A stretch of DNA of 6,122 bases from Candidatus Aminicenantota bacterium (GCA_016934895.1 JAFGRZ010000144.1:1-6122), one strand, 5' to 3'; shown: positions 1-5,988, numbered from the stretch's first letter. Translations and numbers: made by a program. The notes: generated from the sequence alone by a model not told the origin.

Positions 1-45
1 GAATAGGCCGGGACTATTATCGATCTAAAGGACCGTCCCTTTTTA
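1..45. repeat. GGGAC/GTCCC palindromic repeat at the window edge, abutting the cytochrome stop codon
   Basis: Read on the minus strand, the stop codon TAA of the pentaheme cytochrome gene runs straight into an A tract, then GGGACGGTCC and a T run. This is the same arrangement as the two repeat ends at 4442-4464 and 4647-4669 (A tract, GG-rich block, GAC-N-GTC core, T run). On the plus strand a second GGGAC sits at 10-14 and faces GTCCC at 35-39, so the segment is internally palindromic. AATAGG (2-7) and GGGACTATT (10-18) resemble further variants of the same motif. The element probably continues beyond position 1. It may help end transcription of the cytochrome operon, but no clean hairpin plus T tract in the minus direction is visible. 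The resemblance is seen directly; the function is inferred. Confidence 0.45.
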
Positions 46-1659
46 TCGGGAGATGGCGCGTTCCGTTTCGGTAATGAGCAGGGCGCTCGCCGAGGCCATC
101 TCGTTGTAATAACGGATGAAGCGGTCGGTCTCCTCGGCCCTCTCCTGACTCAAGTTCTGCGCCCAGCGGTGGCCGATGGGCTGATACCAGAGCGCGGCTC
201 TGACTTTCAGGGGGCCGTCCGCGCTATCCAGGGCGACGGAATACAGGATTTTGTCGCTGCCGCCCACGAAATCCTTGTCCTCCGCCGCGCCGCCCCGCAC
301 GGCGATGTCGCCGTCGGCCGTGGCCTTGTCGAATCCGTTGGGGAGAACCCGGTTGTCCTTCAGATACTGTGAGGCCGTCAGCAGAACCGTGGTCACCCGG
401 CCGTCCGGATCGCCCAGGATCGGTTCGTAGATCTGGACCTCGTCGGCGGAGCTGATCCGCTCGTAGTGCGGCTCAAATTTATCCATGTCGCTGTCATTAT
501 CGTTTCCCGATATGGATCCGTCGGATAGAGGCCGGCCCGATTCAAAGACTGTGCGTCCGGAGCCGTCGGTGACCTGGAAATGGATCCAGGCGCGGCGGGA
601 CGGATAGGCGGACGGCAGTTTGTGCCCCGCCATATTCTGGATGGACACCTGCGCTTCCAGACGCCCATCGCGTATTTCGACCGCCTCAAAGGAGATGCGC
701 GCGGCTGAGCTCTGAAGATGAGAGACCGTCCGGCTCGAGGTCGCATCCAGTTCCTGGGGCAGGGCCTTGACGGCCAGCTCGCCGCGGTGCCGGTTGAAAA
801 CGCGCGGCATGAAGAAATTCCCGCCCCGGAAAACGTGCCGCGAGACGGCCTCTCTCTTGACCCCCATGACGGAGCTGACGGCCGCTTCGCCTTCGATTAC
901 GGGCATGTGGCACGACTGGCAGCTTTTGGTGTTCCTGAAAGAACTGTGCTTCCATTCGAGATAGGGAACCTGCTCGGGAAATTCGCCGATCACTTCCCCC
1001 TTATCGCCGAGAGCGTGGGTGAAGAGGGTGTGACAGGTGGCGCAAAGCTCGGACTCCTGGACGTGGGCGCTTTCCATGGGTATGAACAGAGACGCCGAGT
1101 TCATCAAAGACTGATGGCCTTTGTCGACCTTAAAGGGACCGTAAACGTGGCGATCCGGGAAAGGGGTCGTCTTATCTACGACAAAACCGGCGGTGAAGCT
1201 TTCCTTCTTCCCGAAGTTGTCCTTCTGGATCTGATGACACATGGAGCAGGAGACCCCGTCGGCGGTCAGAAGACCGACGGGCGACTGGGCGAGGATCAAG
1301 GGAAGGTGCGAAAAAACTTCCCCCTTTCGCCCCACCGCGTTGGCCGTGAAGCGCGGCATCGGCATGTGGCAGGCCGAGCATTCGTTCTCGATGACGGCGG
1401 CGGCCTCCGGGCGCAACATCACTTCACGCCGGACGGCCGCCTGCCAGTAGGGATCACGGGCCGAGTTGGCCATCATGGATGACCGCCAGTCGATGCCGAA
1501 GGAGATGTCTTCGCCTCCGGCGGTCGTCAACCCGTTATGGCAGGCCAGGCAGCGGTCGAAGGTGACAAAAAGACCGGGAACGTCTTGGGCGGCCGCGAGC
1601 AGCGCCGCCGTTCCGGCCAGGAGAAAGATCATGGGGAAAAGCTGTCTTTTCATCGTCAT
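43..1659 (-). CDS. Secreted pentaheme c-type cytochrome
   Basis: This gene encodes a 538-residue exported redox protein that should bind five covalent c-type hemes. The N-terminus is a signal peptide: a Lys-Arg start, a hydrophobic core and an AAA|QD cleavage site near residue 24. Five CxxCH heme motifs follow at about 37-41 (CLACH), 94-98 (CSACH), 138-142 (CSMCH), 206-210 (CATCH) and 247-251 (CQSCH). Free histidines at about 118, 171, 182, 199, 215, 238 and 275 could be distal ligands. After residue 320 there are no heme motifs; the region looks like a beta-rich domain with the segment AGHKLPSAYPSRRAW, which I recall from multiheme cytochromes. No membrane anchor is seen. An in-frame ATG at 1665 overlaps the ribosome site, so I chose the ATG at 1659, which shares its A with the upstream stop (TGATG). 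Donor, acceptor and exact location are unknown. The heme-protein call is very secure; a subfamily cannot be named. Confidence 0.93.
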   Translation of the reverse strand: MTMKRQLFPMIFLLAGTAALLAAAQDVPGLFVTFDRCLACHNGLTTAGGEDISFGIDWRSSMMANSARDPYWQAAVRREVMLRPEAAAVIENECSACHMPMPRFTANAVGRKGEVFSHLPLILAQSPVGLLTADGVSCSMCHQIQKDNFGKKESFTAGFVVDKTTPFPDRHVYGPFKVDKGHQSLMNSASLFIPMESAHVQESELCATCHTLFTHALGDKGEVIGEFPEQVPYLEWKHSSFRNTKSCQSCHMPVIEGEAAVSSVMGVKREAVSRHVFRGGNFFMPRVFNRHRGELAVKALPQELDATSSRTVSHLQSSAARISFEAVEIRDGRLEAQVSIQNMAGHKLPSAYPSRRAWIHFQVTDGSGRTVFESGRPLSDGSISGNDNDSDMDKFEPHYERISSADEVQIYEPILGDPDGRVTTVLLTASQYLKDNRVLPNGFDKATADGDIAVRGGAAEDKDFVGGSDKILYSVALDSADGPLKVRAALWYQPIGHRWAQNLSQERAEETDRFIRYYNEMASASALLITETERAISR

Positions 1660-2816
1660 CACCATCCTTCAAAAAAGCCGCCGTCAAACCAATCCCAGAG
1701 AAGATAAACAATGAATTGCGTGCTGCGCGTTGATGTGTCATTCAAAGGAAGGCGGACACCAAAGTTCATCATGATGTGCTGGCGCCGGCTGAGGGTCACC
1801 TGCATCTGCGGGACGATATCCCAGTGGGTCCGGGCGCCGGCCTCCAGCTCCCGGGCCGCCAGGAGCTCGACCATCGGCGAAAACGTCCGCCCCCAGTTCG
1901 CGGCGCTGAAGCTCCGGCCGAATGCGGCCCGGAGGAAGGCCTCTGTGCCGGCCTTATCGGTGTTCAGGGGAATCTCCATTCCCGCCTGGGCCTGGAGGAA
2001 AAAATCGGAGGGGAGGATCTGGCCGAACAGGGCGAACGGTTCAAGGACGGGTGTTCCTTTGCCAAAACCGCGGCGCTCATCCCCCGTCGGGAGCTTGAAC
2101 TCCGCTGCCGCGCTGAAGATCGTTCCCCTGTCCAGACTGTGATAGAAAGCCCGCTTGAGAGCCAGGGCGATGTCACCCACTCCGGAATGCCAGCCTGAAA
2201 CGGGGTCCTGCGCGCCTCTCTCGCTCCAAGCGTAGGGGATGACGACTTCGAGCTGGTTTCTGGAACCGAGCCTCTTCTCATAGATGAATTTCCCGGCGAT
2301 GGAGCCGGACCCCTCCAAATCCCCTGAGGCCGAAAAAACGACCTCGTCCTCCGGGAAAGCCTTTTCGGTGACGAGCGGGCGGGGAAGGTTGTGCTCGCCC
2401 GCAGGCCAGCTCTTATCCTGGTTGAAGGAGTGGATATAGGATACGATCCGCCGGCTTTCATCGGTCGTCAACACGCCCTTAAAGGACGGCATCAGTTCCG
2501 AGAATCGCCTGACCGGCCCTCCCAATTGGGAGACGGCGACCCAATCCTCCCGCGGCTCCCGGGAAATGAAGCTGCTGTCGGCGAAGTCGGGGAGCGGCAG
2601 GTCGAACCCGACCATGCTTTGCGGCTGGCCGCGGCCGTCCGCGCCATGGCAGGCCGCGCAGGCCGCGAGATAGAGCTCACGGCCGGTTTTCGGAGCGGTC
2701 GCTTCCTCTTCCGATACGGCCGCCGAACAAAGTACCGGCAGGAGCAGCAAAATCCCCGCGCTCAGCAGGGTTTTTCCGCACCCCGCGGGATGAGGACGAA
2801 ATCGTCTGATGACCAT
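1659..2816 (-). CDS. Class-I cytochrome c domain fused to an outer-membrane beta-barrel
   Basis: This 385-residue protein appears to join two modules. Residues 1-32 are a signal peptide (Arg-rich start, LLLLPVL core, likely cut near CSA|AV). Residues 43-131 form a mono-heme class-I cytochrome c domain: CAACH at 53-57 followed by GADGRG, and a probable distal methionine at 109 in LMPSFKGVLT, before a C-terminal helix ending SYIHSF. After a Pro-rich linker, residues about 160-385 show alternating polar/hydrophobic strands separated by turns, including the phrase AEFKLPTGDERRGFGKGTP, which recalls the MetA-pathway 'transporter' barrels of the phenol-degradation type. The chain ends FFEGW, an aromatic C-terminus common in outer-membrane barrels. 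It lies immediately upstream of the pentaheme cytochrome gene in the same operon. Cyc2 is also a cytochrome-porin fusion, but its heme segment is shorter and its barrel larger, so I do not assign that name. Electron transfer at the outer membrane is inferred. Confidence 0.87.
   Translation of the reverse strand: MVIRRFRPHPAGCGKTLLSAGILLLLPVLCSAAVSEEEATAPKTGRELYLAACAACHGADGRGQPQSMVGFDLPLPDFADSSFISREPREDWVAVSQLGGPVRRFSELMPSFKGVLTTDESRRIVSYIHSFNQDKSWPAGEHNLPRPLVTEKAFPEDEVVFSASGDLEGSGSIAGKFIYEKRLGSRNQLEVVIPYAWSERGAQDPVSGWHSGVGDIALALKRAFYHSLDRGTIFSAAAEFKLPTGDERRGFGKGTPVLEPFALFGQILPSDFFLQAQAGMEIPLNTDKAGTEAFLRAAFGRSFSAANWGRTFSPMVELLAARELEAGARTHWDIVPQMQVTLSRRQHIMMNFGVRLPLNDTSTRSTQFIVYLLWDWFDGGFFEGW
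1665..1670 (-). promoter_or_regulatory. Ribosome binding site and TGATG coupling for the pentaheme cytochrome
   Basis: GAAGGA (minus strand) lies inside the last codons of the cytochrome-barrel gene. It overlaps the first possible ATG (1665), is five bases from the ATG at 1659, and eleven from the ATG at 1653. The upstream stop TGA (1661-1659) and the ATG at 1659 overlap as TGATG. This arrangement favours translation by coupling from the upstream gene and decides the start at 1659. Confidence 0.7.
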
Positions 2817-2823
2817 CTGAAAA

Positions 2824-2828
2824 CTCCT
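2824..2828 (-). promoter_or_regulatory. Ribosome binding site of the cytochrome-barrel gene
   Basis: AGGAG on the minus strand sits seven bases upstream of the ATG at 2816. It is a well-placed Shine-Dalgarno site and supports this start over any internal one; the signal peptide also begins right there. Confidence 0.75.
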
Positions 2829-2959
2829 GTTGTCTCAGCTCAATCATTCTTCTCAGTTCCCCCAAGAGAGAGTCACCGCCCGTGGGTCGCCTCGTCACGG
2901 CGAACGGAAACTCCAGGCTTTTCATCGGCTCTTGGGAATGGGAAAAAAATATCAAGCTG

Positions 2960-2965
2960 TATAAT
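2960..2965 (+). promoter_or_regulatory. Candidate -10 box (TATAAT) for the transporter gene
   Basis: A perfect TATAAT lies in the AT-rich part of the divergent region, which would give a leader of roughly 95 bases before the ATG at 3067. The best -35-like hexamer, TTGGGA at 2932-2937, is 22 bases away, too far for a standard sigma-70 spacing, so the call rests on the -10 alone. On the other strand the same bases read ATTATA, with TATTAT overlapping, so it could also serve the cytochrome operon. Confidence 0.35.
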
Positions 2966-3066
2966 AACACATCTGAACGTGACCGGGAAAGAGGCCCTCC
3001 CACTTGCGAGCATTTTTTTCATGTCATTGGCATGCTCCATTGACTTTGAAAGCCGGCGAAAAGATA

Positions 3067-4443
3067 ATGGCCGCTGACCGGACACTGCGAATGGACGCGA
3101 ACGAACCCCGCCCGGCCCGCGAGACCTTTTCCACGCTCTTCGGCGTCGTCATGACGATGATCGGCGCGGCCGTCGGCCTGGGAGCGTTCTGGCGTTTTCC
3201 CTACATGGCCGGCCGGTTCGGCGGCTCGGCTTTCGTCCTCTTTTACCTTCTGATCACCTTCTTCATCGGCATTCCCGCGCTAATGGCCGAATGGACCCTC
3301 GGACGGCGCACCCGGCGAGGCACCCTGGGCTCGTTCGAAAAAGGAGGGCTTCCGGGCGGCCGCTGGGCCGGCTTTTTCCTTTTCGCCGTCCTCATCGTCG
3401 CCTGCGGTTATTATGCAAATGTTGTGGGTTGGGTGGCATTTTATGCCGTCGGGCAGATGTTTCAGGCTTTTCGCCTGAAGTTCGACGCGGCCGCGATTCT
3501 TCCTCCCCAGGAGGGATTGAGCATAACCTCATTCCTCCTCCAGCTCCTAATGACGGCCGCGGTCATCTTCAGTTGCGGGATCGTCATCGTCAGGGGGCTG
3601 AGAAAGGGCATCGAGAAAGTCAGCCGGTGGATCGTCCCGCTTGTCTTCGTATTTCTGGTCATCCTGATCGCGAGGTCGGTCACCTTGAAGGGCGCAGGGG
3701 AAGGAGTCCGCTGGTTCATCCTCAAGTTCCGTTGGAGCGCGCTCACTCCCGGGGTCATGGCCGCCGCTCTGGGAATGGCTTTCTTCTGCATGTCGCTCGG
3801 GGGAACGTTCATGGTCATGTACGGCTCTTACCTGGACAAGCGCGTCGGGATTCCCCGGAATGCCGTGGTTACGGGCCTGGGGGCTTCTCTGGCAGGCATC
3901 CTGGCCGGGCTGGCCATCTTCCCCGCCGTCTTCTCCTTCGGGCTGGAACCGGGCTCAGGGCCAGGGCTGATCTTCATGACACTCCCCAAGACGTTCGCCT
4001 TGATGCCTCTTGGCTGGCTCTTCGGGATCCTCTTTTTCGCCGGGCTCTTCGGCATCGCCTATCTCTCCGACGTGGCCGCGTTCGAGGTGCTGGTCGGCGG
4101 GATCGTCGACAACACGAAGATCCCCAGGAAAAGGGCAACCTTGATCATCTGCGGCACGGTTTTCTTCCTTTCCATCCCGCCGATGATCAACAACCGAATC
4201 TTCATTCCCTGGGACCTGGCGTTCGGCTCGGGGATGCAGGCCTTAGGATCTCTTCTGGCGGTCGTCACGGCGGTTTGGTTCATCAAGAGGTCGGAAGCTC
4301 TGAAAGAGCTGGCCGCGGGGTCGGGCAAGCCTTTCCCGCGGGCGCTCTACTGGTGGATGCGGATCGCCGTGCCCCTGGCCATCCTCCTTGTCGGCATCAA
4401 CTGGCTGCTCGAATCGGTCTTCAAGGTCCGCCTCACCGGCTAA
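3067..4443 (+). CDS. NSS/SNF-family (neurotransmitter:sodium symporter-like) transporter, divergent at both sodium sites
   Basis: This is a 458-residue inner-membrane transporter of the LeuT fold, a family that usually imports amino acids with sodium. About 11 membrane segments can be traced, as in short bacterial members (roughly 21-48, 53-75, 99-127, 155-176, 186-205, 226-253, 264-290, 313-342, 357-372, 379-405, 428-449). The TM1 signature is clear (AVGLGAFWRFPY near 35-46, then GGSAF), as are the TM6 unwound segment FFCMSLGG (239-246) and LAGLAIFPAVFSFG in TM7. By my alignment from memory to LeuT, the sodium-site residues N27, T254, N286, T354 and S355 correspond to A40, C241, A273 (or G272), F328 and G329; R30 and Y108 are kept. 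Coupling ion and substrate are therefore uncertain. The ATG at 3067 is preferred over an in-frame TTG at 3004, although its ribosome site is weak; the ATG at 3091 is an alternative. Family membership is secure. Confidence 0.9.
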   Translation: MAADRTLRMDANEPRPARETFSTLFGVVMTMIGAAVGLGAFWRFPYMAGRFGGSAFVLFYLLITFFIGIPALMAEWTLGRRTRRGTLGSFEKGGLPGGRWAGFFLFAVLIVACGYYANVVGWVAFYAVGQMFQAFRLKFDAAAILPPQEGLSITSFLLQLLMTAAVIFSCGIVIVRGLRKGIEKVSRWIVPLVFVFLVILIARSVTLKGAGEGVRWFILKFRWSALTPGVMAAALGMAFFCMSLGGTFMVMYGSYLDKRVGIPRNAVVTGLGASLAGILAGLAIFPAVFSFGLEPGSGPGLIFMTLPKTFALMPLGWLFGILFFAGLFGIAYLSDVAAFEVLVGGIVDNTKIPRKRATLIICGTVFFLSIPPMINNRIFIPWDLAFGSGMQALGSLLAVVTAVWFIKRSEALKELAAGSGKPFPRALYWWMRIAVPLAILLVGINWLLESVFKVRLTG

Positions 4444-4464
4444 AAAATGGGGACTGTCCTATTT
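4442..4464 (+). repeat. Left inverted-repeat end of the 4442-4669 element
   Basis: An A6 tract is followed by TGGGGACTGTCCTATTT. It starts inside the TAA stop codon of the transporter gene. It matches the reverse complement of 4647-4669 at 18 of 23 positions by hand count. The core GGAC-T-GTCC is itself a small palindrome. Confidence 0.6.
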
Positions 4465-4646
4465 GCCCTCGTCCTTGAGAGGCTGTCTCGCAATCACAAA
4501 ACGCGCAAAATTCATTTTTGGATTCGCCATTCAAAGAGAAATTTTGGGGGAAATGGAATGCCCGGATGCGAATTGCGAGGTTAATTGCCAGTGTATATCC
4601 AATTGGCAAAGCTAAAGCTGAATCGAAAAATAATGACGACATAGAA

Positions 4647-4669
4647 AAATGCGACCGTCTCCGTTTTTT
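4647..4669 (-). repeat. Right inverted-repeat end of the 4442-4669 element
   Basis: Read on the minus strand this is an A6 tract followed by CGGAGACGGTCGCATTT. It begins directly after the TAG stop (4672-4670) of the PLP-enzyme gene. It pairs with 4442-4464 at 18 of 23 positions and keeps the A6, GG, GAC-N-GTC and ATTT elements. In the plus direction it ends in T6, as an intrinsic terminator for the transporter transcript would. Confidence 0.6.
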
Positions 4670-5917
4670 CTACAGGTTCTTTTTTAGGAAATCCTTGACC
4701 TCGTTCAGAAGACGGGTGAGGTCGTCCTTCGAGTTGAAGAAATGGCAGGAGACGCGCACTCCTCCGATCCCTGATGTATACCGGACCGAGACCAAAATTC
4801 GGCGGTCGAGGAGATGATCCGTCACAGCCAGGTTGCGCTCGACCGGACCGAGGCTGAAAGTCACGATCCCGGAGCGGTGCGGCTTCTCAACCGGCGTCAC
4901 GACCTCAACGCCCAGCGCCGCCAACCCCTCGATCAGGAAATCCGTGAGCTCCAGGATATGGGCGGCGATATTCTCCCGGCCGAGCCCGTTGATCAGCTTC
5001 AACGAGGCGGCCAGTCCCACAGCGCCGGGATAGTTGGCCGTTCCCCCGGTCTCGTACCGCCTGGCCTCGTCAACGAATGCATATTCGCGCAGGGGTGAAA
5101 TCGACGGAGTCTGAAAGTATGTTTCCCAGCCTCCCTCCGGAGTCTCCAGGCTGAGGTAGCCCGCCGTGAGCTTCTTCAGATCGGGGAGCCGGCTCTTGCG
5201 GATATAAAGCAAACCCGCTCCGAAGGGTGAGTTCAACCATTTATGTCCGCCGCAGGCCAGGAAATCGACCGGTGTTGCCCGGACGTCGAGCGGCATCGCC
5301 CCCAGATGCTGGACGGCGTCGACGACGAGCCAGATATTGCGCTCCCGGCAGAGGGAGCTGATCGCGGCGAGGTCCGCCCGGAAGCCGTTCGACCACTGGA
5401 CCGAGCTCATGGCCAGGACCCTCGTTTTCGCCGTCAGACGAGCGGCGATATGGTCGGGAGTGACAACCCCGCCGCTATTCGGCACCACAGCCAGGCGGAC
5501 GCCCTCCGATCCCAGCTTCTGGGCCCAAGGGACCGCGACCTGCAGATATTCGAGATCGCAGATCAAAACTTCATCCCCCTCCGAAAGAGGGATGGCATCG
5601 GCGGCGACAGTCAAGCCGTAGGTGGTGCTCTCGACGATGGCGATCTCCTCCTCGGCTGCGCCGATCAGACGGGCCGCCTCTTTCCGGGCCTCGCCCCTCA
5701 TTTCGTCCATGAGGATGTGATGCTGCGTTGAGGAGCGGGCCGGGCACTCCGCCGCGATCGTCAGGAAACGCCGGACCGCATCCACAGCGTCCTGCGGCGC
5801 CAGGCTGACGCAGGCGGCATCCAGAAAAACCTTGTCCTTGAGACCGGGAAACTGTTCTCTTATCGTCTGCATATCCATGGCTTGTTGCTCCGAAGAATTC
5901 TTAAAAGCCACCCGCAT
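4670..5917 (-). CDS. PLP-dependent aminotransferase class V-fold enzyme
   Basis: This 415-residue cytosolic enzyme belongs to the pyridoxal-phosphate class V aminotransferase superfamily (the group of cysteine desulfurases, isopenicillin N epimerase-like enzymes and kynureninase-like lyases). The cofactor lysine is K226 in CGGHKWLNSPFGAG; the aspartate that pairs with the pyridine nitrogen is D200 in VVDAVQHLG, with H204 next to the ring. The phosphate-binding turn is ESTTYG near 96-101, and a GGTANY segment lies at 291-296. R388 in GGVRVSCHFFN is the likely substrate-carboxylate arginine. The mobile catalytic-cysteine loop of SufS-type desulfurases is missing: only a short YTSGI stretch joins the last strands. 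It is thus unlikely to be an iron-sulfur cluster desulfurase; an epimerase, lyase or aminotransferase is more plausible, substrate unknown. The ATG at 5917 has a strong ribosome site; ATGs at 5878 and 5872 are less likely. No signal peptide is seen. Confidence 0.9.
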   Translation of the reverse strand: MRVAFKNSSEQQAMDMQTIREQFPGLKDKVFLDAACVSLAPQDAVDAVRRFLTIAAECPARSSTQHHILMDEMRGEARKEAARLIGAAEEEIAIVESTTYGLTVAADAIPLSEGDEVLICDLEYLQVAVPWAQKLGSEGVRLAVVPNSGGVVTPDHIAARLTAKTRVLAMSSVQWSNGFRADLAAISSLCRERNIWLVVDAVQHLGAMPLDVRATPVDFLACGGHKWLNSPFGAGLLYIRKSRLPDLKKLTAGYLSLETPEGGWETYFQTPSISPLREYAFVDEARRYETGGTANYPGAVGLAASLKLINGLGRENIAAHILELTDFLIEGLAALGVEVVTPVEKPHRSGIVTFSLGPVERNLAVTDHLLDRRILVSVRYTSGIGGVRVSCHFFNSKDDLTRLLNEVKDFLKKNL

Positions 5918-5922
5918 TATAT

Positions 5923-5929
5923 CTCCCCT
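5923..5929 (-). promoter_or_regulatory. Ribosome binding site of the PLP enzyme
   Basis: AGGGGAG on the minus strand lies five bases from the ATG at 5917. It supports the long start, which adds about 14 poorly conserved-looking residues ahead of the second ATG. Confidence 0.7.
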
Positions 5930-5943
5930 TTTTTTCTTTTGGA

Positions 5944-5973
5944 AGAATATCCCGGGCGGGGCGTCTAAACCAA
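5944..5973 (-). promoter_or_regulatory. Candidate sigma-70 promoter for the PLP enzyme
   Basis: On the minus strand TTGGTT (5973-5968) and TATTCT (5949-5944) are separated by 18 bases. This would start transcription about 20 bases ahead of the ATG at 5917. The boxes are imperfect and were found by eye. The -35 box ends just beside the ribosome site of the gene on the other strand, so the two directions could interfere. Confidence 0.3.
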
Positions 5974-5977
5974 TGAA

Positions 5978-5982
5978 AGGAG
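5978..5982 (+). promoter_or_regulatory. Ribosome binding site of the secreted-protein gene
   Basis: AGGAG lies six bases upstream of the ATG at 5989. It favours this start over the ATG at 5973, which lies upstream of the site in another frame. Confidence 0.7.
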
Positions 5983-5988
5983 AAGACT

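Larger units (their letters stand above)
2817..3066. other. Divergent intergenic region between cytochrome operon and transporter
   Basis: About 250 bases separate the starts of the cytochrome operon (-) and the transporter (+). I see no convincing gene here; short frames crossing it have no recognisable protein pattern. It contains the minus-strand ribosome site at 2824-2828, an A run at 2943-2949 and a TATAAT at 2960-2965. Base composition becomes more AT-rich from about 2940. The region must hold promoters for both directions, but no clear operator palindrome is visible. Confidence 0.6.
4442..4669. repeat. Non-coding element bounded by imperfect inverted repeats, between convergent genes
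   Basis: This roughly 228-base stretch lies between the 3' ends of the transporter (+) and the PLP enzyme (-). It is visibly more AT-rich than its neighbours. Its ends are imperfect 23-base inverted repeats (A6, GG-rich block, GAC-N-GTC core, T run), and each end touches the neighbouring stop codon. Inside, TTGCCA (4585-4590) and TGGCAA (4604-4609) form a weaker inverted pair around a 13-base loop, and CCAATTGG (4599-4606) is a perfect 8-base palindrome. Frames crossing it show no credible protein. A transcript in either direction would carry a pairable A6...T6-ended stem, so it could act as a two-way terminator. It could also be a MITE-like or REP/BIME-like mobile repeat. Repeat structure is seen; mobility and termination are inferred. 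Confidence 0.5.

Noticed and set aside
720..732. GAGACCGTCCGG as another copy of the intergenic repeat motif
   Set aside because: It lies inside the cytochrome coding sequence and lacks the A and T tracts; the short match is expected by chance.
718..1482. A 254-codon open frame on the plus strand, opposite the pentaheme cytochrome gene
   Set aside because: It is antisense to a gene with five CxxCH motifs. Its translation is rich in Arg, Gly and Asp with no domain pattern, as expected for the complement of GC-rich coding DNA.
1659..2816. Naming the fusion protein Cyc2
   Set aside because: The heme domain is a full class-I cytochrome c and the barrel is shorter than in Cyc2, so only the general idea of a cytochrome-porin fusion is shared.
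3004..3066. TTG start giving the transporter 21 extra residues
   Set aside because: The extra segment (MRAFFSCHWH...) does not look like an NSS N-terminus, the start is a rare codon without a good ribosome site, and an ATG follows at 3067.
3291..4478. A 395-codon open frame on the plus strand in another frame of the transporter gene
   Set aside because: The product is dominated by Arg, Gly, His and Pro without membrane segments or motifs, whereas the main frame gives a clear NSS protein. It is an overlapping-frame artefact of high GC.
4585..4609. TTGCCA...TGGCAA as an intrinsic terminator
   Set aside because: The stem is only six pairs around a 13-base loop, and no T tract follows in either direction.
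4433..4642. Small frames across the convergent intergenic element (69 codons on minus, and frames at 4388-4615 and 4518-4817 on plus)
   Set aside because: They run through repeat ends and into neighbouring genes in wrong frames, lack convincing ribosome sites, and have no recognisable protein pattern.
5243..5731. A 162-codon plus-strand frame opposite the PLP enzyme
   Set aside because: It is antisense to conserved PLP-enzyme motifs, and its own translation shows no recognisable pattern.
4670..5917. Calling the PLP enzyme a cysteine desulfurase (SufS/IscS) or selenocysteine lyase
   Set aside because: The catalytic-cysteine loop expected before the conserved arginine segment is absent.
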